Shown: positions 22,873-31,333 of the stretch, in pieces
Position numbering within the stretch: the stretch's first letter is position 1
How the letters are laid out: each line of letters begins with the position of its first letter
From: Archaeoglobales archaeon
GTDB lineage: Archaea; Halobacteriota; Archaeoglobi; Archaeoglobales; Archaeoglobaceae
Length of the DNA stretch: 64,000 nucleotides
Reading direction: 5' to 3'
NCBI GenBank assembly: GCA_030055525.1
Contig: JASFYJ010000001.1
Span: forward strand, 152,616-216,615
Program-made: the position numbers and the translations under genes
The notes under the pieces: model-generated
Told to the model about the DNA's origin: nothing
The model's input: the letters and a program-made list of their open reading frames with translations, nothing else
Databases searched by the model: none

Positions 22873-24657
22873 TTATTTTTTCAGACCAAGTTTTTTCAGT
22901 TCCTCCTCACGAAGCAGCCTTCTTAAATATTTTCCAGCAGCTGATTTTGGCAACGATTCTCTGAATTCAACTACCCTTGGATATTTGTAAGATGCCATCC
23001 TTTCTTTGCACCAGTCGATTATATCCTTTTCCCTAACTTTTCCTCTGTACTCTGGTCTAAGAACTACGTAGGCTTTAATCGTCTCGCCACCAGCTGCTAT
23101 ATCAGGTAATCCCACAACACAAACTTCTTGAACTGCTGGATGTTCGTATATGACTTCTTCGACCTCTCTTGGATAAACACTATGTCCTTTGTATTTTATG
23201 ATATCCTTCAGCCTGTCAACTATGTAGAAGTAGCCATCTTCATCCATCTTTGCTATATCCCCAGTTCTAAGCCACTTCATTCCATCAACGTAGAAGAATA
23301 CTTCTTCAGTCTCTCTTGGCCTGTTCCAATAACCTTTCATAACCTGCGGTCCGCTAATAACTAATTCCCCTTCTTTACCAGGAGGTAGAAATTCCAGAGT
23401 TTCTGGATCTATGACTGCTGCATAAGTGTTTGGAATTGGTGGGCCAATCGATCCAACTTTTCTCTTTCTAAGCTGAGGAGGAAGACCATGTGTATGGGTG
23501 ACTGGAGAGGCTTCACTCAAACCATAGCCCTCGCAAAGCAATACCTTCTGGCTCGTAAGTTCATCCCACTTATATACAATTTCTGCAGGTATTGGACCAG
23601 CACCGTTGTTCACGTATAAGAGAGAACTGATATCGTACTTCTTAAAGAGTTCTGGATAGTTGTTCACGTAAGCTATGAATATCGCCGGTGCGCCCATGAA
23701 GGTCGTCACTCTGTACTTTTCAATTGTTTCAAATATTTTTTCTGGTTCAAACCTTGCAAATATGAACAAAAGTTCTCCGTTGACAAGCCCAGCATTGAGA
23801 TCTACTGTTTGGCCGTAGATATGGTACCATGGCAATAGTGCTATCCTCGAACCGCGCTTGTTGATGTAGTAATCCTTCATAGTTTTGTATTCTTTTCCAT
23901 CGAAGTCAAGAATCAAGTATTCCCCTTCTTCTCTGACGACTCTACGTGAAAAAGCCCAGTTGGTAATTATGTCTGTGTAGGGTTTCAGCTCGAAGCAATT
24001 GGCTACGACATTTTGGTGAGTTAACATAGCAGCTTTTGGCAATCCAGTAGTTCCGCCAGTATATTGCAGTACAGCGACATCTTCTCTGAAATCCCAATCA
24101 ATCTTTGGAGGTTTAGGTTCTGTTGAGAATAAAACTCTGAAATCTATAAATTCTCCATCAACTTTTGCCTCCCCTCCAGTAATGTTCGCCACTATAACCT
24201 TCTCAACCTTTGTGTTCTTCCTCACAGCATTAAAATTCGGATAAAGTTGCTCAACCGTAAAGAGAACTTTGGCACCACTATCGTTTAGCTGATACTCTAC
24301 CTCTCTTGGTGCATAGAGTGGGGATAAAGCAGTAACAGTCGCTCCAGCCTTCATCGCTCCATAGTAAGCTACAACAAACTGCGGACAGTTTGGAGAATAG
24401 ATAGCCACTACATCGCCTTTTTTAATACCTAAATTGGCAAGAAGTGTTGCAAATCTATCAATGAAGTTTTTTAGCTGTTTGTAAGTAATGCGAAATCCGT
24501 AGAAATCGACAGCTACTCTTTCTCCGTAGTTTTGGCATGCTTCGTCTATTACCTCGTGCAAAGGTTTTTCTGGAATGTATGTATCAGCCGGTAAATCTTT
24601 GGGCCATTCCCTGTTCAGCCAAAACCTGTTTTTTATAAACTCCGGTACACTTGTCAT
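22873..24657 (-). CDS. AMP-forming acyl-CoA synthetase
   Basis: An ANL-superfamily acid:CoA ligase of about 594 residues. Adenylate-binding motifs are visible: the P-loop YTGGTTGLPKAA, the GEGYGLSEASP-type A5 motif (CEGYGLSEASP), the YLRTGD-type A7 (WLRTGDIAKMDEDGYF), and the hinge DRLKDIIKYKGHSVYPREVE, with the catalytic lysine in PKSAAGKYLRR. It activates a carboxylic acid with ATP; as first gene of an operon ending in 4-hydroxybutyryl-CoA dehydratase, 4-hydroxybutyrate is the favoured substrate, though medium-chain acids are possible. I prefer ATG 24657 (GGTGG upstream) over ATG 24669. The extra ~50 residues before the core (GEYLILDFDGKEYKTMKDYY) are an unusual insertion. Confidence 0.88.
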   Translation of the reverse strand: MTSVPEFIKNRFWLNREWPKDLPADTYIPEKPLHEVIDEACQNYGERVAVDFYGFRITYKQLKNFIDRFATLLANLGIKKGDVVAIYSPNCPQFVVAYYGAMKAGATVTALSPLYAPREVEYQLNDSGAKVLFTVEQLYPNFNAVRKNTKVEKVIVANITGGEAKVDGEFIDFRVLFSTEPKPPKIDWDFREDVAVLQYTGGTTGLPKAAMLTHQNVVANCFELKPYTDIITNWAFSRRVVREEGEYLILDFDGKEYKTMKDYYINKRGSRIALLPWYHIYGQTVDLNAGLVNGELLFIFARFEPEKIFETIEKYRVTTFMGAPAIFIAYVNNYPELFKKYDISSLLYVNNGAGPIPAEIVYKWDELTSQKVLLCEGYGLSEASPVTHTHGLPPQLRKRKVGSIGPPIPNTYAAVIDPETLEFLPPGKEGELVISGPQVMKGYWNRPRETEEVFFYVDGMKWLRTGDIAKMDEDGYFYIVDRLKDIIKYKGHSVYPREVEEVIYEHPAVQEVCVVGLPDIAAGGETIKAYVVLRPEYRGKVREKDIIDWCKERMASYKYPRVVEFRESLPKSAAGKYLRRLLREEELKKLGLKK

Positions 24658-24824
24658 CTCTACCACCATTTTTAATTAGCAAATCGCAACTATTTAATTT
24701 TTTCTCTTTTTGCGCAATTTTAAAATTTTAAATGCCGATAATGTGAAAAATTTTTTTAGTAAAATAAAATTCATTACGTTACAGTTAAACTCAAAACTTT
24801 TAAAAAGCTAGAAACATCTTCATT

Positions 24825-26081
24825 ATGCTTCTAATAAAAAACGCTAAAATTTTGACTGAAAAAATTGTTACTGGAAACATACTTATCGAGGAGAACAAGA
24901 TAATCGCATTAGGAGAAGTTTCAGACAAAAGTGACATCGTTATCGACGCTAAAGGTTTGGCAGCGATCCCCGGGTTATTTAACGCTCACACACATGCAGC
25001 AATGTGCTTGCTAAGGGGTTATGCGGAGGATATGAAACTCCAAGATTGGCTTGAAAAAAAGATATGGCCCATTGAAGCAAAGCTTGATAGCGAGGCAGTT
25101 TATTGGGGAACAAAGCTTGCCTGCATTGAGATGTTAAAGGGGGGTACGACGTTCTTTAACGATATGTACTTCTTTTCTCCAGCTGTTGCAAAAGCTGCGA
25201 GTGAGTGTGGGATCAGAGCTTGTATATCCTCAGCGTTTTTCGACTTCTTCAACATGGATCTGCTAGAAGAAAATCTGAAAAAAGTAGAGAGGGAAATAAA
25301 AGAGATAAAAAGCTTTAAAAATATAATTCCAGCCATTGGCCCGCATGCAGTATACACTGTAAGTCTGGAGGGTCTAAGGAGAAGTGTTGAAATTGCTGAA
25401 AAGTACAATGCAATTATACACTTCCATTTAGCTGAAACAGAGAAAGAAGTAGTTGATTTTAGGAAGAAGACTGGAAAAAGTATCGTAAAGGCCCTAGATC
25501 AGATTGGATTTCTTAACAAAAGGTTAATTGCAGCCCACTCGGTTTGGCTTGAAAAAGAAGAAATCGAAATTTTAGGAAAAAGAAACGTAAGTGTCGCTCA
25601 TTGCCCGGCAAGTAACATGAAACTTTGTGTTGGAAAGGCGATAGATTTTGCAACGATGAAAAATTTTGGAGTGAACTTCTGTTTAGGCACAGATGGGGCT
25701 GCAAGCAACAACAGCTTAGACATGTTTGAAGAGATGAAGTTCGCAGCTTTGCTTCAAAAGTTTTATTACAACGACCCTACTAGACTTAAAGCTGAGGAAG
25801 TTTTTAAAGCTGCAACTATCAATGCAGCAAAAGCATTTGGAGTTAACGCTGGAGAGATAGCTAGTGGAAAGCTAGCAGATATAGTTCTGATTGATCTTAA
25901 GAAAGCACAGTTGAATCCAGATCATAGCTTAATCGCAAATTTGGTCTATTCAGCCAATTCGGGTTGTGTAGATACAGTAATTGTTGATGGAAAGATCCTA
26001 GTCGAAAATGGATACTTTGAGGGAGAGGAAGAAATAATCGAACGGGCAAATGAAGTTGCTTTTAGGATAGTAAGAGATTAA
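24825..26081 (+). CDS. mtaD: S-adenosylhomocysteine / 5'-methylthioadenosine / 5'-deoxyadenosine deaminase
   Basis: A 418-residue amidohydrolase. Metal and catalytic residues: HTH in FNAHTHAAM, the LRGYAEDMKLQDWL signature of the MtaD family, H in IHFHLAETEKEV, H in AAHSVWL and D in LGTDGAASNN. It converts the adenine of SAM by-products to hypoxanthine; archaeal homologues (DadD) prefer 5'-deoxyadenosine made by radical SAM enzymes, many of which occur in this window. A TTTAAAAA element about 25 nt before the ATG suggests a leaderless transcript. ahcY at 44.4 kb handles the competing hydrolysis route. Confidence 0.85.
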   Translation: MLLIKNAKILTEKIVTGNILIEENKIIALGEVSDKSDIVIDAKGLAAIPGLFNAHTHAAMCLLRGYAEDMKLQDWLEKKIWPIEAKLDSEAVYWGTKLACIEMLKGGTTFFNDMYFFSPAVAKAASECGIRACISSAFFDFFNMDLLEENLKKVEREIKEIKSFKNIIPAIGPHAVYTVSLEGLRRSVEIAEKYNAIIHFHLAETEKEVVDFRKKTGKSIVKALDQIGFLNKRLIAAHSVWLEKEEIEILGKRNVSVAHCPASNMKLCVGKAIDFATMKNFGVNFCLGTDGAASNNSLDMFEEMKFAALLQKFYYNDPTRLKAEEVFKAATINAAKAFGVNAGEIASGKLADIVLIDLKKAQLNPDHSLIANLVYSANSGCVDTVIVDGKILVENGYFEGEEEIIERANEVAFRIVRD

Positions 26082-26316
26082 GCAAAAAGACCCACACAAT
26101 ATACCACCCAGCAAAAGTTAGAAAAGATATCGCCACCCAATCTTTCGCTTCTATCTTTTCAAATTTTGGAATCAGAAACTTCTGGGCGTATATAAGAAAC
26201 ACAAGTACTATTATACCAAAAGGATCTCTGGTTCTAACGTCTTGAGTTATTAAGAAAGAGATTACCCCTGCCAGAAACCCCATTAAAAGTGGAATCAGGG
26301 TCTTAGCGTAGCTCAA
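26062..26316 (-). CDS. small membrane protein, unknown
   Basis: An 84-residue protein with three hydrophobic stretches (about residues 4-22, 33-49 and 59-82) and no recognised motif. It overlaps the convergent deaminase gene by 20 nt and starts 5 nt after the thrS stop, so it is probably read from the thrS message. Confidence 0.5.
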   Translation of the reverse strand: MSYAKTLIPLLMGFLAGVISFLITQDVRTRDPFGIIVLVFLIYAQKFLIPKFEKIEAKDWVAISFLTFAGWYIVWVFLLNLLLS

Positions 26317-26320
26317 AAAA

Positions 26321-28177
26321 TCACCTCATTGAAGGTCTTTTGGAAAGCATCTTTGGAATACTCAGCTTTGCAGTTGGTTTTCCATTACATTCCTTCTTTA
26401 TCCTTTCCGCAAGCTCCTTTACACTCATCTCCAACCTTGTTTGCTTGTTTAAAGTCGATTCGGCTCTTATAGTTACTGTCAATTTTCCACTCTCAACCTC
26501 TTTTTCACCAACTACAACAACGTATGGGACCCATTCTGTAGCGGCATCTCTTATTTTCTTTGAAAGCGTCTCCGCTCTATCGTCGATATCTACCCTTATG
26601 TCGTAGTTTTCAATTTCTTTGCATATTTCTACGGCCTTATCGAGAAATCTTTCGCTTACAGGGATAATCCTTACTTGCGTTGGAGATAACCAGACTGGAA
26701 GCATTGGCAACTTTCCTTTATCAAACTCAAATTTACATTTTTCAAGCAAGGCATACATAACTCTCTCAATCGCCCCACTTGCGGAGCAGTGAAGTATTAG
26801 GGGGTACTTCCTACTACCGTCTGCATCTACATAAGTTATTCCGTACCTTTCAGCGTTTTCAACATCTATTTGAACCGTAGATAAAGCAGAAGCTTTTTCC
26901 AATGCATCGACGAAGTTGAATTCAAACTTCAGAACGAAGTAGAAGAACCTCTGATTCCACATCTCAATTAAGATAGGCTTTTTAAGTATATCTATTAAAC
27001 TGTGCACGAAATCCCTATTCTGCTCATAGAAATCCCTCGTAACCCTCACTGCGATCTCATAATCTTCCGGATTGAGTCCTATCTCTTTTAAAACTTCTAC
27101 AGCTAGCTTATATTGCTCGAAAAACTCTTTTTTCGCCTCTTCCATATCTCTTACTATCGTATGCATATCCGGCATCGTAAAAGCTCTTAAACGTCTTAAA
27201 CCGACAAGCTCCCCTCTTTGCTCTTTCCTGAAAGAATATCTCGTTAATTCATAGATTCTGAGCGGTAAATTTTTATAAGTTAGCGTCGCACTGTTTAGCA
27301 TCAGAAATTGACCGAAACAAGCAGCAAACCTTAAGAAAAATTCTCTTTTATCTCCTAAAAGGACATATTGCCTTGCTGGAAATCTTTCGAGGTATCTTCT
27401 CAACGTAGGATGGTTTCTGTCATACATTATTGGCGTTTCAACTTCCATTGCACCATAATCTATGCATTTCTGAGTGACAAATCTTTCAAGCAGACTTTTA
27501 ATCAATCGACCCTTTGGATAGTATCTTAGATGGCCTGAATCGCTCGCCTCCTCGTAATCTGCGATTTCAAGTTTTTTCATGTACTCTACATGTGGAGGTA
27601 CAACATCTACAGCCCTTCTTTTTGCAATTTCATAATTTACAAACTTTCTAAGGTTTTCATAGTTTGTAAAACCGAATTTTTCAACTTCTACCAGTTCTTT
27701 TTGCGGAGTTAAAATGTACCAATAGCTTACAACTTTCTCTTCATCTTTAAGGGCTTTAGTAACTTCCAATTCAGCTTCACTGCTTATTTCTCTGGAGAGC
27801 TCACTTAGTGGGTGACCTTTACATGATAACTTAAAAGCTTTATACCATCCAAAAGGTGCTCTATGAACTTCTAAATCCGACAATTCAGCCTCCATGATTT
27901 TCAGGAGGTTTATCGCGGTCTCAGAGTCGGCCAAGTTTGAAGATAGGTGAGCATAGGGATATATCATTATTCTTTCAGCTCCCACTTTTTTTGCTACATC
28001 TCTTATCTCGTTGGCTGCCTTCTTCGCAACTTCTTCATTATCGTTTTTTTCAACAGAAGTAAATGCTATGAGCACCTCTTCAACCCTTTCACTTTTTTTG
28101 TTAAATTCTTCAGCGATAGCTGTTTTCTCTTTGATTTCGTATTCTATAAAGTCAGCGTGAATTAACAGTAACCTCAT
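26321..28177 (-). CDS. thrS: threonyl-tRNA synthetase, archaeal type
   Basis: A 618-residue class II synthetase. The N-terminal ~140 residues ([18 protein letters not shown] onward) are the archaeal editing domain, homologous to D-aminoacyl-tRNA deacylases and different from bacterial ThrS. The catalytic core shows the usual ThrS motifs: [13 protein letters not shown], the RFAACFGQF variant near motif 2, [17 protein letters not shown], and [18 protein letters not shown] in motif 3, followed by the anticodon-binding domain ([18 protein letters not shown]). It charges tRNA-Thr and clears mischarged Ser. Confidence 0.94.
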   Translation of the reverse strand: MRLLLIHADFIEYEIKEKTAIAEEFNKKSERVEEVLIAFTSVEKNDNEEVAKKAANEIRDVAKKVGAERIMIYPYAHLSSNLADSETAINLLKIMEAELSDLEVHRAPFGWYKAFKLSCKGHPLSELSREISSEAELEVTKALKDEEKVVSYWYILTPQKELVEVEKFGFTNYENLRKFVNYEIAKRRAVDVVPPHVEYMKKLEIADYEEASDSGHLRYYPKGRLIKSLLERFVTQKCIDYGAMEVETPIMYDRNHPTLRRYLERFPARQYVLLGDKREFFLRFAACFGQFLMLNSATLTYKNLPLRIYELTRYSFRKEQRGELVGLRRLRAFTMPDMHTIVRDMEEAKKEFFEQYKLAVEVLKEIGLNPEDYEIAVRVTRDFYEQNRDFVHSLIDILKKPILIEMWNQRFFYFVLKFEFNFVDALEKASALSTVQIDVENAERYGITYVDADGSRKYPLILHCSASGAIERVMYALLEKCKFEFDKGKLPMLPVWLSPTQVRIIPVSERFLDKAVEICKEIENYDIRVDIDDRAETLSKKIRDAATEWVPYVVVVGEKEVESGKLTVTIRAESTLNKQTRLEMSVKELAERIKKECNGKPTAKLSIPKMLSKRPSMR

Positions 28178-28223
28178 AAAGATTTCAGATGAAGTTGGGA
28201 AGATAAATTTTCTGATTGGAAAA

Positions 28224-28249
28224 TCGATGCTCAGCTAAGTGAGCGTCGA
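28224..28249 (-). promoter_or_regulatory. 10-bp dyad in the thrS leader/promoter
   Basis: TCGATGCTCA-gctaag-TGAGCGTCGA is a near-perfect inverted repeat (one G-U pair if transcribed) located 47-72 nt before the thrS ATG. On the minus strand a TTTAAAATTTA element ends just upstream of it, which places the dyad at the expected transcription start. It may be an operator or a 5' hairpin. There is no T-run, so it is not a typical terminator. Confidence 0.4.
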
Positions 28250-28455
28250 GGTAAATTTTAAAAAGGCCCAAGTTTTTCTTTTTTGCAGCTAATCTATTCT
28301 AGCAAGCTTAATTTACACAAAAATTTGTTTTTTGATATCTGAATTTCGTCAGAAGTTTTTATTCTAACGCATTAAATAGATAGCCTAATTTAATATAAAA
28401 TATTTTATTTTTTCTATTGCATTAACTAAACAGAAAGGCTTATTAATCTTCAAGA

Positions 28456-28471
28456 TTTAGGTCAACCTAAA
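28456..28471 (+). promoter_or_regulatory. DtxR/MntR-type operator overlapping the feoA start
   Basis: TTTAGGTCAACCTAAA is a 16-nt inverted repeat with one mismatch at the centre, ending one base before the feoA ATG. It closely matches the TTAGG-type palindromes bound by iron-dependent DtxR-family repressors. The TATA-like TTATTAA at about 28440-28447 would start transcription inside the palindrome, so repressor binding would block initiation. Confidence 0.6.
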
Positions 28472-28472
28472 T

Positions 28473-28706
28473 ATGAAGACGCTAGAAAATTCCGAGGGTA
28501 GAGTGACTGTAAAAGGCATTGTTGGAGGAAAAGGGCTATTAAGAAGACTTTTTGATATGGGTATATATCCTAGTCAAAAGATAGAGGTACTGACCAACAG
28601 ACCACAGGTTGTTGTGAAGTTAGGAGATACAAAGATAGCGCTTAGCAGAGGTATAGCAAAGAAAATAGTCGTGGAGGAGGATCCAGTTGAACAAGAAGAG
28701 CCTTGA
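28473..28706 (+). CDS. feoA: ferrous iron transport accessory protein FeoA
   Basis: A 77-residue SH3-like protein. GRVTVKGIVGGKGLLRRLFD followed by MGIYPSQKIEVL is the FeoA core motif (G-x-x-x-R-L-x-x-M-G), and the C-terminal strand KIALSRGIAKKIVVE completes the fold. It works with FeoB in Fe2+ uptake. It overlaps feoB by 20 nt and sits directly behind the putative iron operator. Confidence 0.92.
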   Translation: MKTLENSEGRVTVKGIVGGKGLLRRLFDMGIYPSQKIEVLTNRPQVVVKLGDTKIALSRGIAKKIVVEEDPVEQEEP

Positions 28707-30699
28707 AAGTCCCTACAAGATATTCTTACTAGCTCAACCGAACTCCGGAAAGACAACTCTCTTTAACACATTAACGGGTAAAAGATGTTATGTTGCCAAC
28801 TGGCCTGGAAAAACGGTTGAAGTGTTCCACGGAGAGATAACTCACCATGGTAAAAAGATCCTGATAGTCGATCTTCCTGGGATTAATAGCTTCAAAACTC
28901 TCGGAAAAGAAGAAGAGTTAACAAAAGAGATAATATTTGGAAAAGAAGGAGTAGTCGTGTTGTTGATAAATGGGGAATCTTTGTATAGATCACTTTACTT
29001 CGCAATACAGGTGCTTGAGGTAAGAAGCAACGTTCTAGTTGTTATAAACAAATCAGATTTTTTAGAGAGTAGGGGTATTCATATAAATTTAAAAGCTTTT
29101 AGCGAGAAATTGAATGTAGATGTTATACAGATAAGCGCTCTAAAGGGTATAGGAGTAAACCAGCTGATCGACAGAGCTCTGGACCTACTTGAAGGAAGAA
29201 AGAGAACTGAAAAGCTAAAAATAGACTACGGAATTCTGGAAAGTTATATTGAAGAAATTGAAAGTTTGATTCACGACAGAGGTTTGGCTGTGAAGCTACT
29301 AGAGGGAGACGAATACGTTTTGAAAATGTTTGAAGACAAAAAGGAAGCGATAGAGAAAATTAAGAAAGAAATTGAGGCGAAATACTCGAACGCCGAGGAG
29401 ATAATCGCAATGCAGAGACACAAGTTTGTTTCAGATATAATAAAGAGTTCTGTAAGAGAAGTAAAGGTCAGCAGGAATGAATTCGAAGAAAGACTCGATT
29501 CCATATTTTTCAGCAGATTTGGATTTATACCGGCTATTTTGCTATTGCTCGGGACTATTGCTCTTGCATTTACAATAAACACAGGATTTCCGTTTAATCT
29601 GATTTTCTCCGCTTTGGGACTTGAAGGTATTTCAGAAAAGCTTGAGAAATACAGTCTTGCAGGGTTGATCTCTCTAATTATTGAAAATTCCTCAGATATG
29701 CTGAAAAGTTATATTCCCGACTCTTGGTGGGGAAGCTTAATTACAGATGGTATCATTGCAGGCTTGGGAGTAATATTAACTTTTTTCCCGATCATAGTGG
29801 TCGTAAATTTCCTGATGTCGATACTTGAAGATAGTGGATTGATGGCGAGAATAGCAGTGTCTCTGAACAAATTTTTCTCAATGTTTGGACTTACGGGAAA
29901 ATCTGTTTTTCCATTCGGAATTAGCTTAGCTTGCAACGTTCCAGGTGTCATGGCTTCGAGGATACTCGAGACTGACGCTGAAAGAATTAAAGTAGCTTTG
30001 TCATCTCCATTCGTAATATGCCAGGCAAGGCTGCTTGTAATTGTACTGTTTGCAGCAGCTTTCCTAAGTTCTCCGCTTGTGCAAAGCTTAATAGTTACTT
30101 CGATGTACCTTCTTTCGACGATCCTGTTCCTTTCAATTTCTAAATTATACGGGAAAATTACTAGAGAAGAAGTCTCTGAACTACTTCTCGAACTACCCCC
30201 TTACCATTTTCCGAGCATGAAGGTTTCTTGGTGGATAACCTGGGAAAGAAGTAAATCCTTTATAACTAAAATAAGCGGATTTCTACTACTCTTTGCAGTT
30301 TTAATCTGGGCTTTAGACTATTTCGCTTTAGCTGAGCCTATAGGTTCGTTTATTGCAAAAATTTTTAAGCCAATGGGCTTAGATGATTGGACTCTTGGTT
30401 TTTCCTTGATTGTTGGTTTCTTCGCAAAAGAGTTGATAATTGAATCTCTCGCGATAGTTCACGGGACTTCAGACATTTCAAAGATTTCAGAAGTGCTGAA
30501 CCTGAACTTACCTCAAACAGTGGCTCTGCTTGTATTTGTCGCCTTCTATACTCCATGCGCAGCAACTTTGTTTGCAATATTTTCAGAAGTTAGAAATAAA
30601 AAATTGGTCACTGCAGCGATTATTTTGCAGATTCTTATAGCCTACGCAATCAGTTTCCTATTTTTTGTTGTTATTGATGCTGGCACCAAAATTATCTAG
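28687..30699 (+). CDS. feoB: ferrous iron transporter FeoB
   Basis: A 670-residue protein with an N-terminal GTPase domain and a C-terminal polytopic membrane domain. G motifs: AQPNSGKTTLFNTLTG (G1), NWPGKTVE (G2 region), DLPGI (G3), NKSD (G4). The membrane part carries the Gate signatures LACNVPGVMASRILE and FYTPCAATLF, with conserved cysteines in both. It imports Fe2+ through the cytoplasmic membrane. Its start is within feoA (translational coupling), and its last four bases overlap the convergent MscS-like gene. Confidence 0.94.
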   Translation: MNKKSLESPYKIFLLAQPNSGKTTLFNTLTGKRCYVANWPGKTVEVFHGEITHHGKKILIVDLPGINSFKTLGKEEELTKEIIFGKEGVVVLLINGESLYRSLYFAIQVLEVRSNVLVVINKSDFLESRGIHINLKAFSEKLNVDVIQISALKGIGVNQLIDRALDLLEGRKRTEKLKIDYGILESYIEEIESLIHDRGLAVKLLEGDEYVLKMFEDKKEAIEKIKKEIEAKYSNAEEIIAMQRHKFVSDIIKSSVREVKVSRNEFEERLDSIFFSRFGFIPAILLLLGTIALAFTINTGFPFNLIFSALGLEGISEKLEKYSLAGLISLIIENSSDMLKSYIPDSWWGSLITDGIIAGLGVILTFFPIIVVVNFLMSILEDSGLMARIAVSLNKFFSMFGLTGKSVFPFGISLACNVPGVMASRILETDAERIKVALSSPFVICQARLLVIVLFAAAFLSSPLVQSLIVTSMYLLSTILFLSISKLYGKITREEVSELLLELPPYHFPSMKVSWWITWERSKSFITKISGFLLLFAVLIWALDYFALAEPIGSFIAKIFKPMGLDDWTLGFSLIVGFFAKELIIESLAIVHGTSDISKISEVLNLNLPQTVALLVFVAFYTPCAATLFAIFSEVRNKKLVTAAIILQILIAYAISFLFFVVIDAGTKII

Positions 30700-31274
30700 T
30701 CAGCATTTTTATTCTCCAACTCCTCGAATCTTCTGTAGAATTCAATCAGGATCTTACTCCTAACATCTACCATGCTGCAGGTTTCACTTTCAAAAATCCC
30801 ATGGATTATAAAATACTTCTCCTTTTGAAATACTCCCACATCAACTACCTTCTGTCCAAGCTTCTCAATCGATTTTCTCATGATATCTACAAGTTCTGGC
30901 CGGAACTTGCTCTCTTCAACGTGAGCAACCACTTCATCGATTATCTTATCACCGTAAACAAGTACTGGATTGTTAAAGAGGAAAAAATTCGGAAGTTTTA
31001 GTATTCTTCCCGTTCTAACACTTGGAAGTCTTTCTCCGTCCCCAACTTCCATAAGTGTAGTTCTAAGCCAACCGATCTCCACTATATCTCCCTTGATGAT
31101 CGGATTTGTCAGAACTTTGATTCTTCTATTGGGACTTATATGTTTTACTTTTCTAAATATAATACCTGCTATAATACTCGCTACATAATCTTTTAACACG
31201 AAGGAGAATCCAAGCGCACTTACCAGCGTTACGAGTATCTGAAAGCTATAGACATCGGCCATATCCGTATCCAT
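30696..31274 (-). CDS. short MscS-family protein (TM3 plus beta domain)
   Basis: A 192-residue protein that aligns with MscS channels only from the pore helix onward. The N-terminal segment (LVTLVSALGFSFVLKDYVA, then SIIAGIIF) resembles TM3, followed by the beta-domain pattern IKGDIVEIGWLRTTLMEVGDG and LPNFFLFNNPVLVYG. The first two membrane helices and the sensor paddle are missing, and no coding sequence precedes the start. It may be a naturally short form, an accessory subunit or a truncated channel. Opposite-strand overlap with feoB is 4 nt. Confidence 0.65.
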   Translation of the reverse strand: MDTDMADVYSFQILVTLVSALGFSFVLKDYVASIIAGIIFRKVKHISPNRRIKVLTNPIIKGDIVEIGWLRTTLMEVGDGERLPSVRTGRILKLPNFFLFNNPVLVYGDKIIDEVVAHVEESKFRPELVDIMRKSIEKLGQKVVDVGVFQKEKYFIIHGIFESETCSMVDVRSKILIEFYRRFEELENKNAD

Positions 31275-31333
31275 TAAGCTTGCGATATAAAGATTTGACG
31301 TTCGACTTCTTATTCTAAAGTTGCAATTAATTT

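Noticed and set aside
26062-26316. Signal peptide plus secreted protein reading of the small gene after thrS
   Set aside because: All three hydrophobic parts are spread over the full length, so it is a membrane protein rather than a secreted one.
28178-28472. C/D box small RNA in the thrS-feoA spacer
   Set aside because: An AGATGAA and a CTGA occur, but spacing and the lack of a second box pair and terminal stem do not fit; only the dyad at 28224-28249 is reported.
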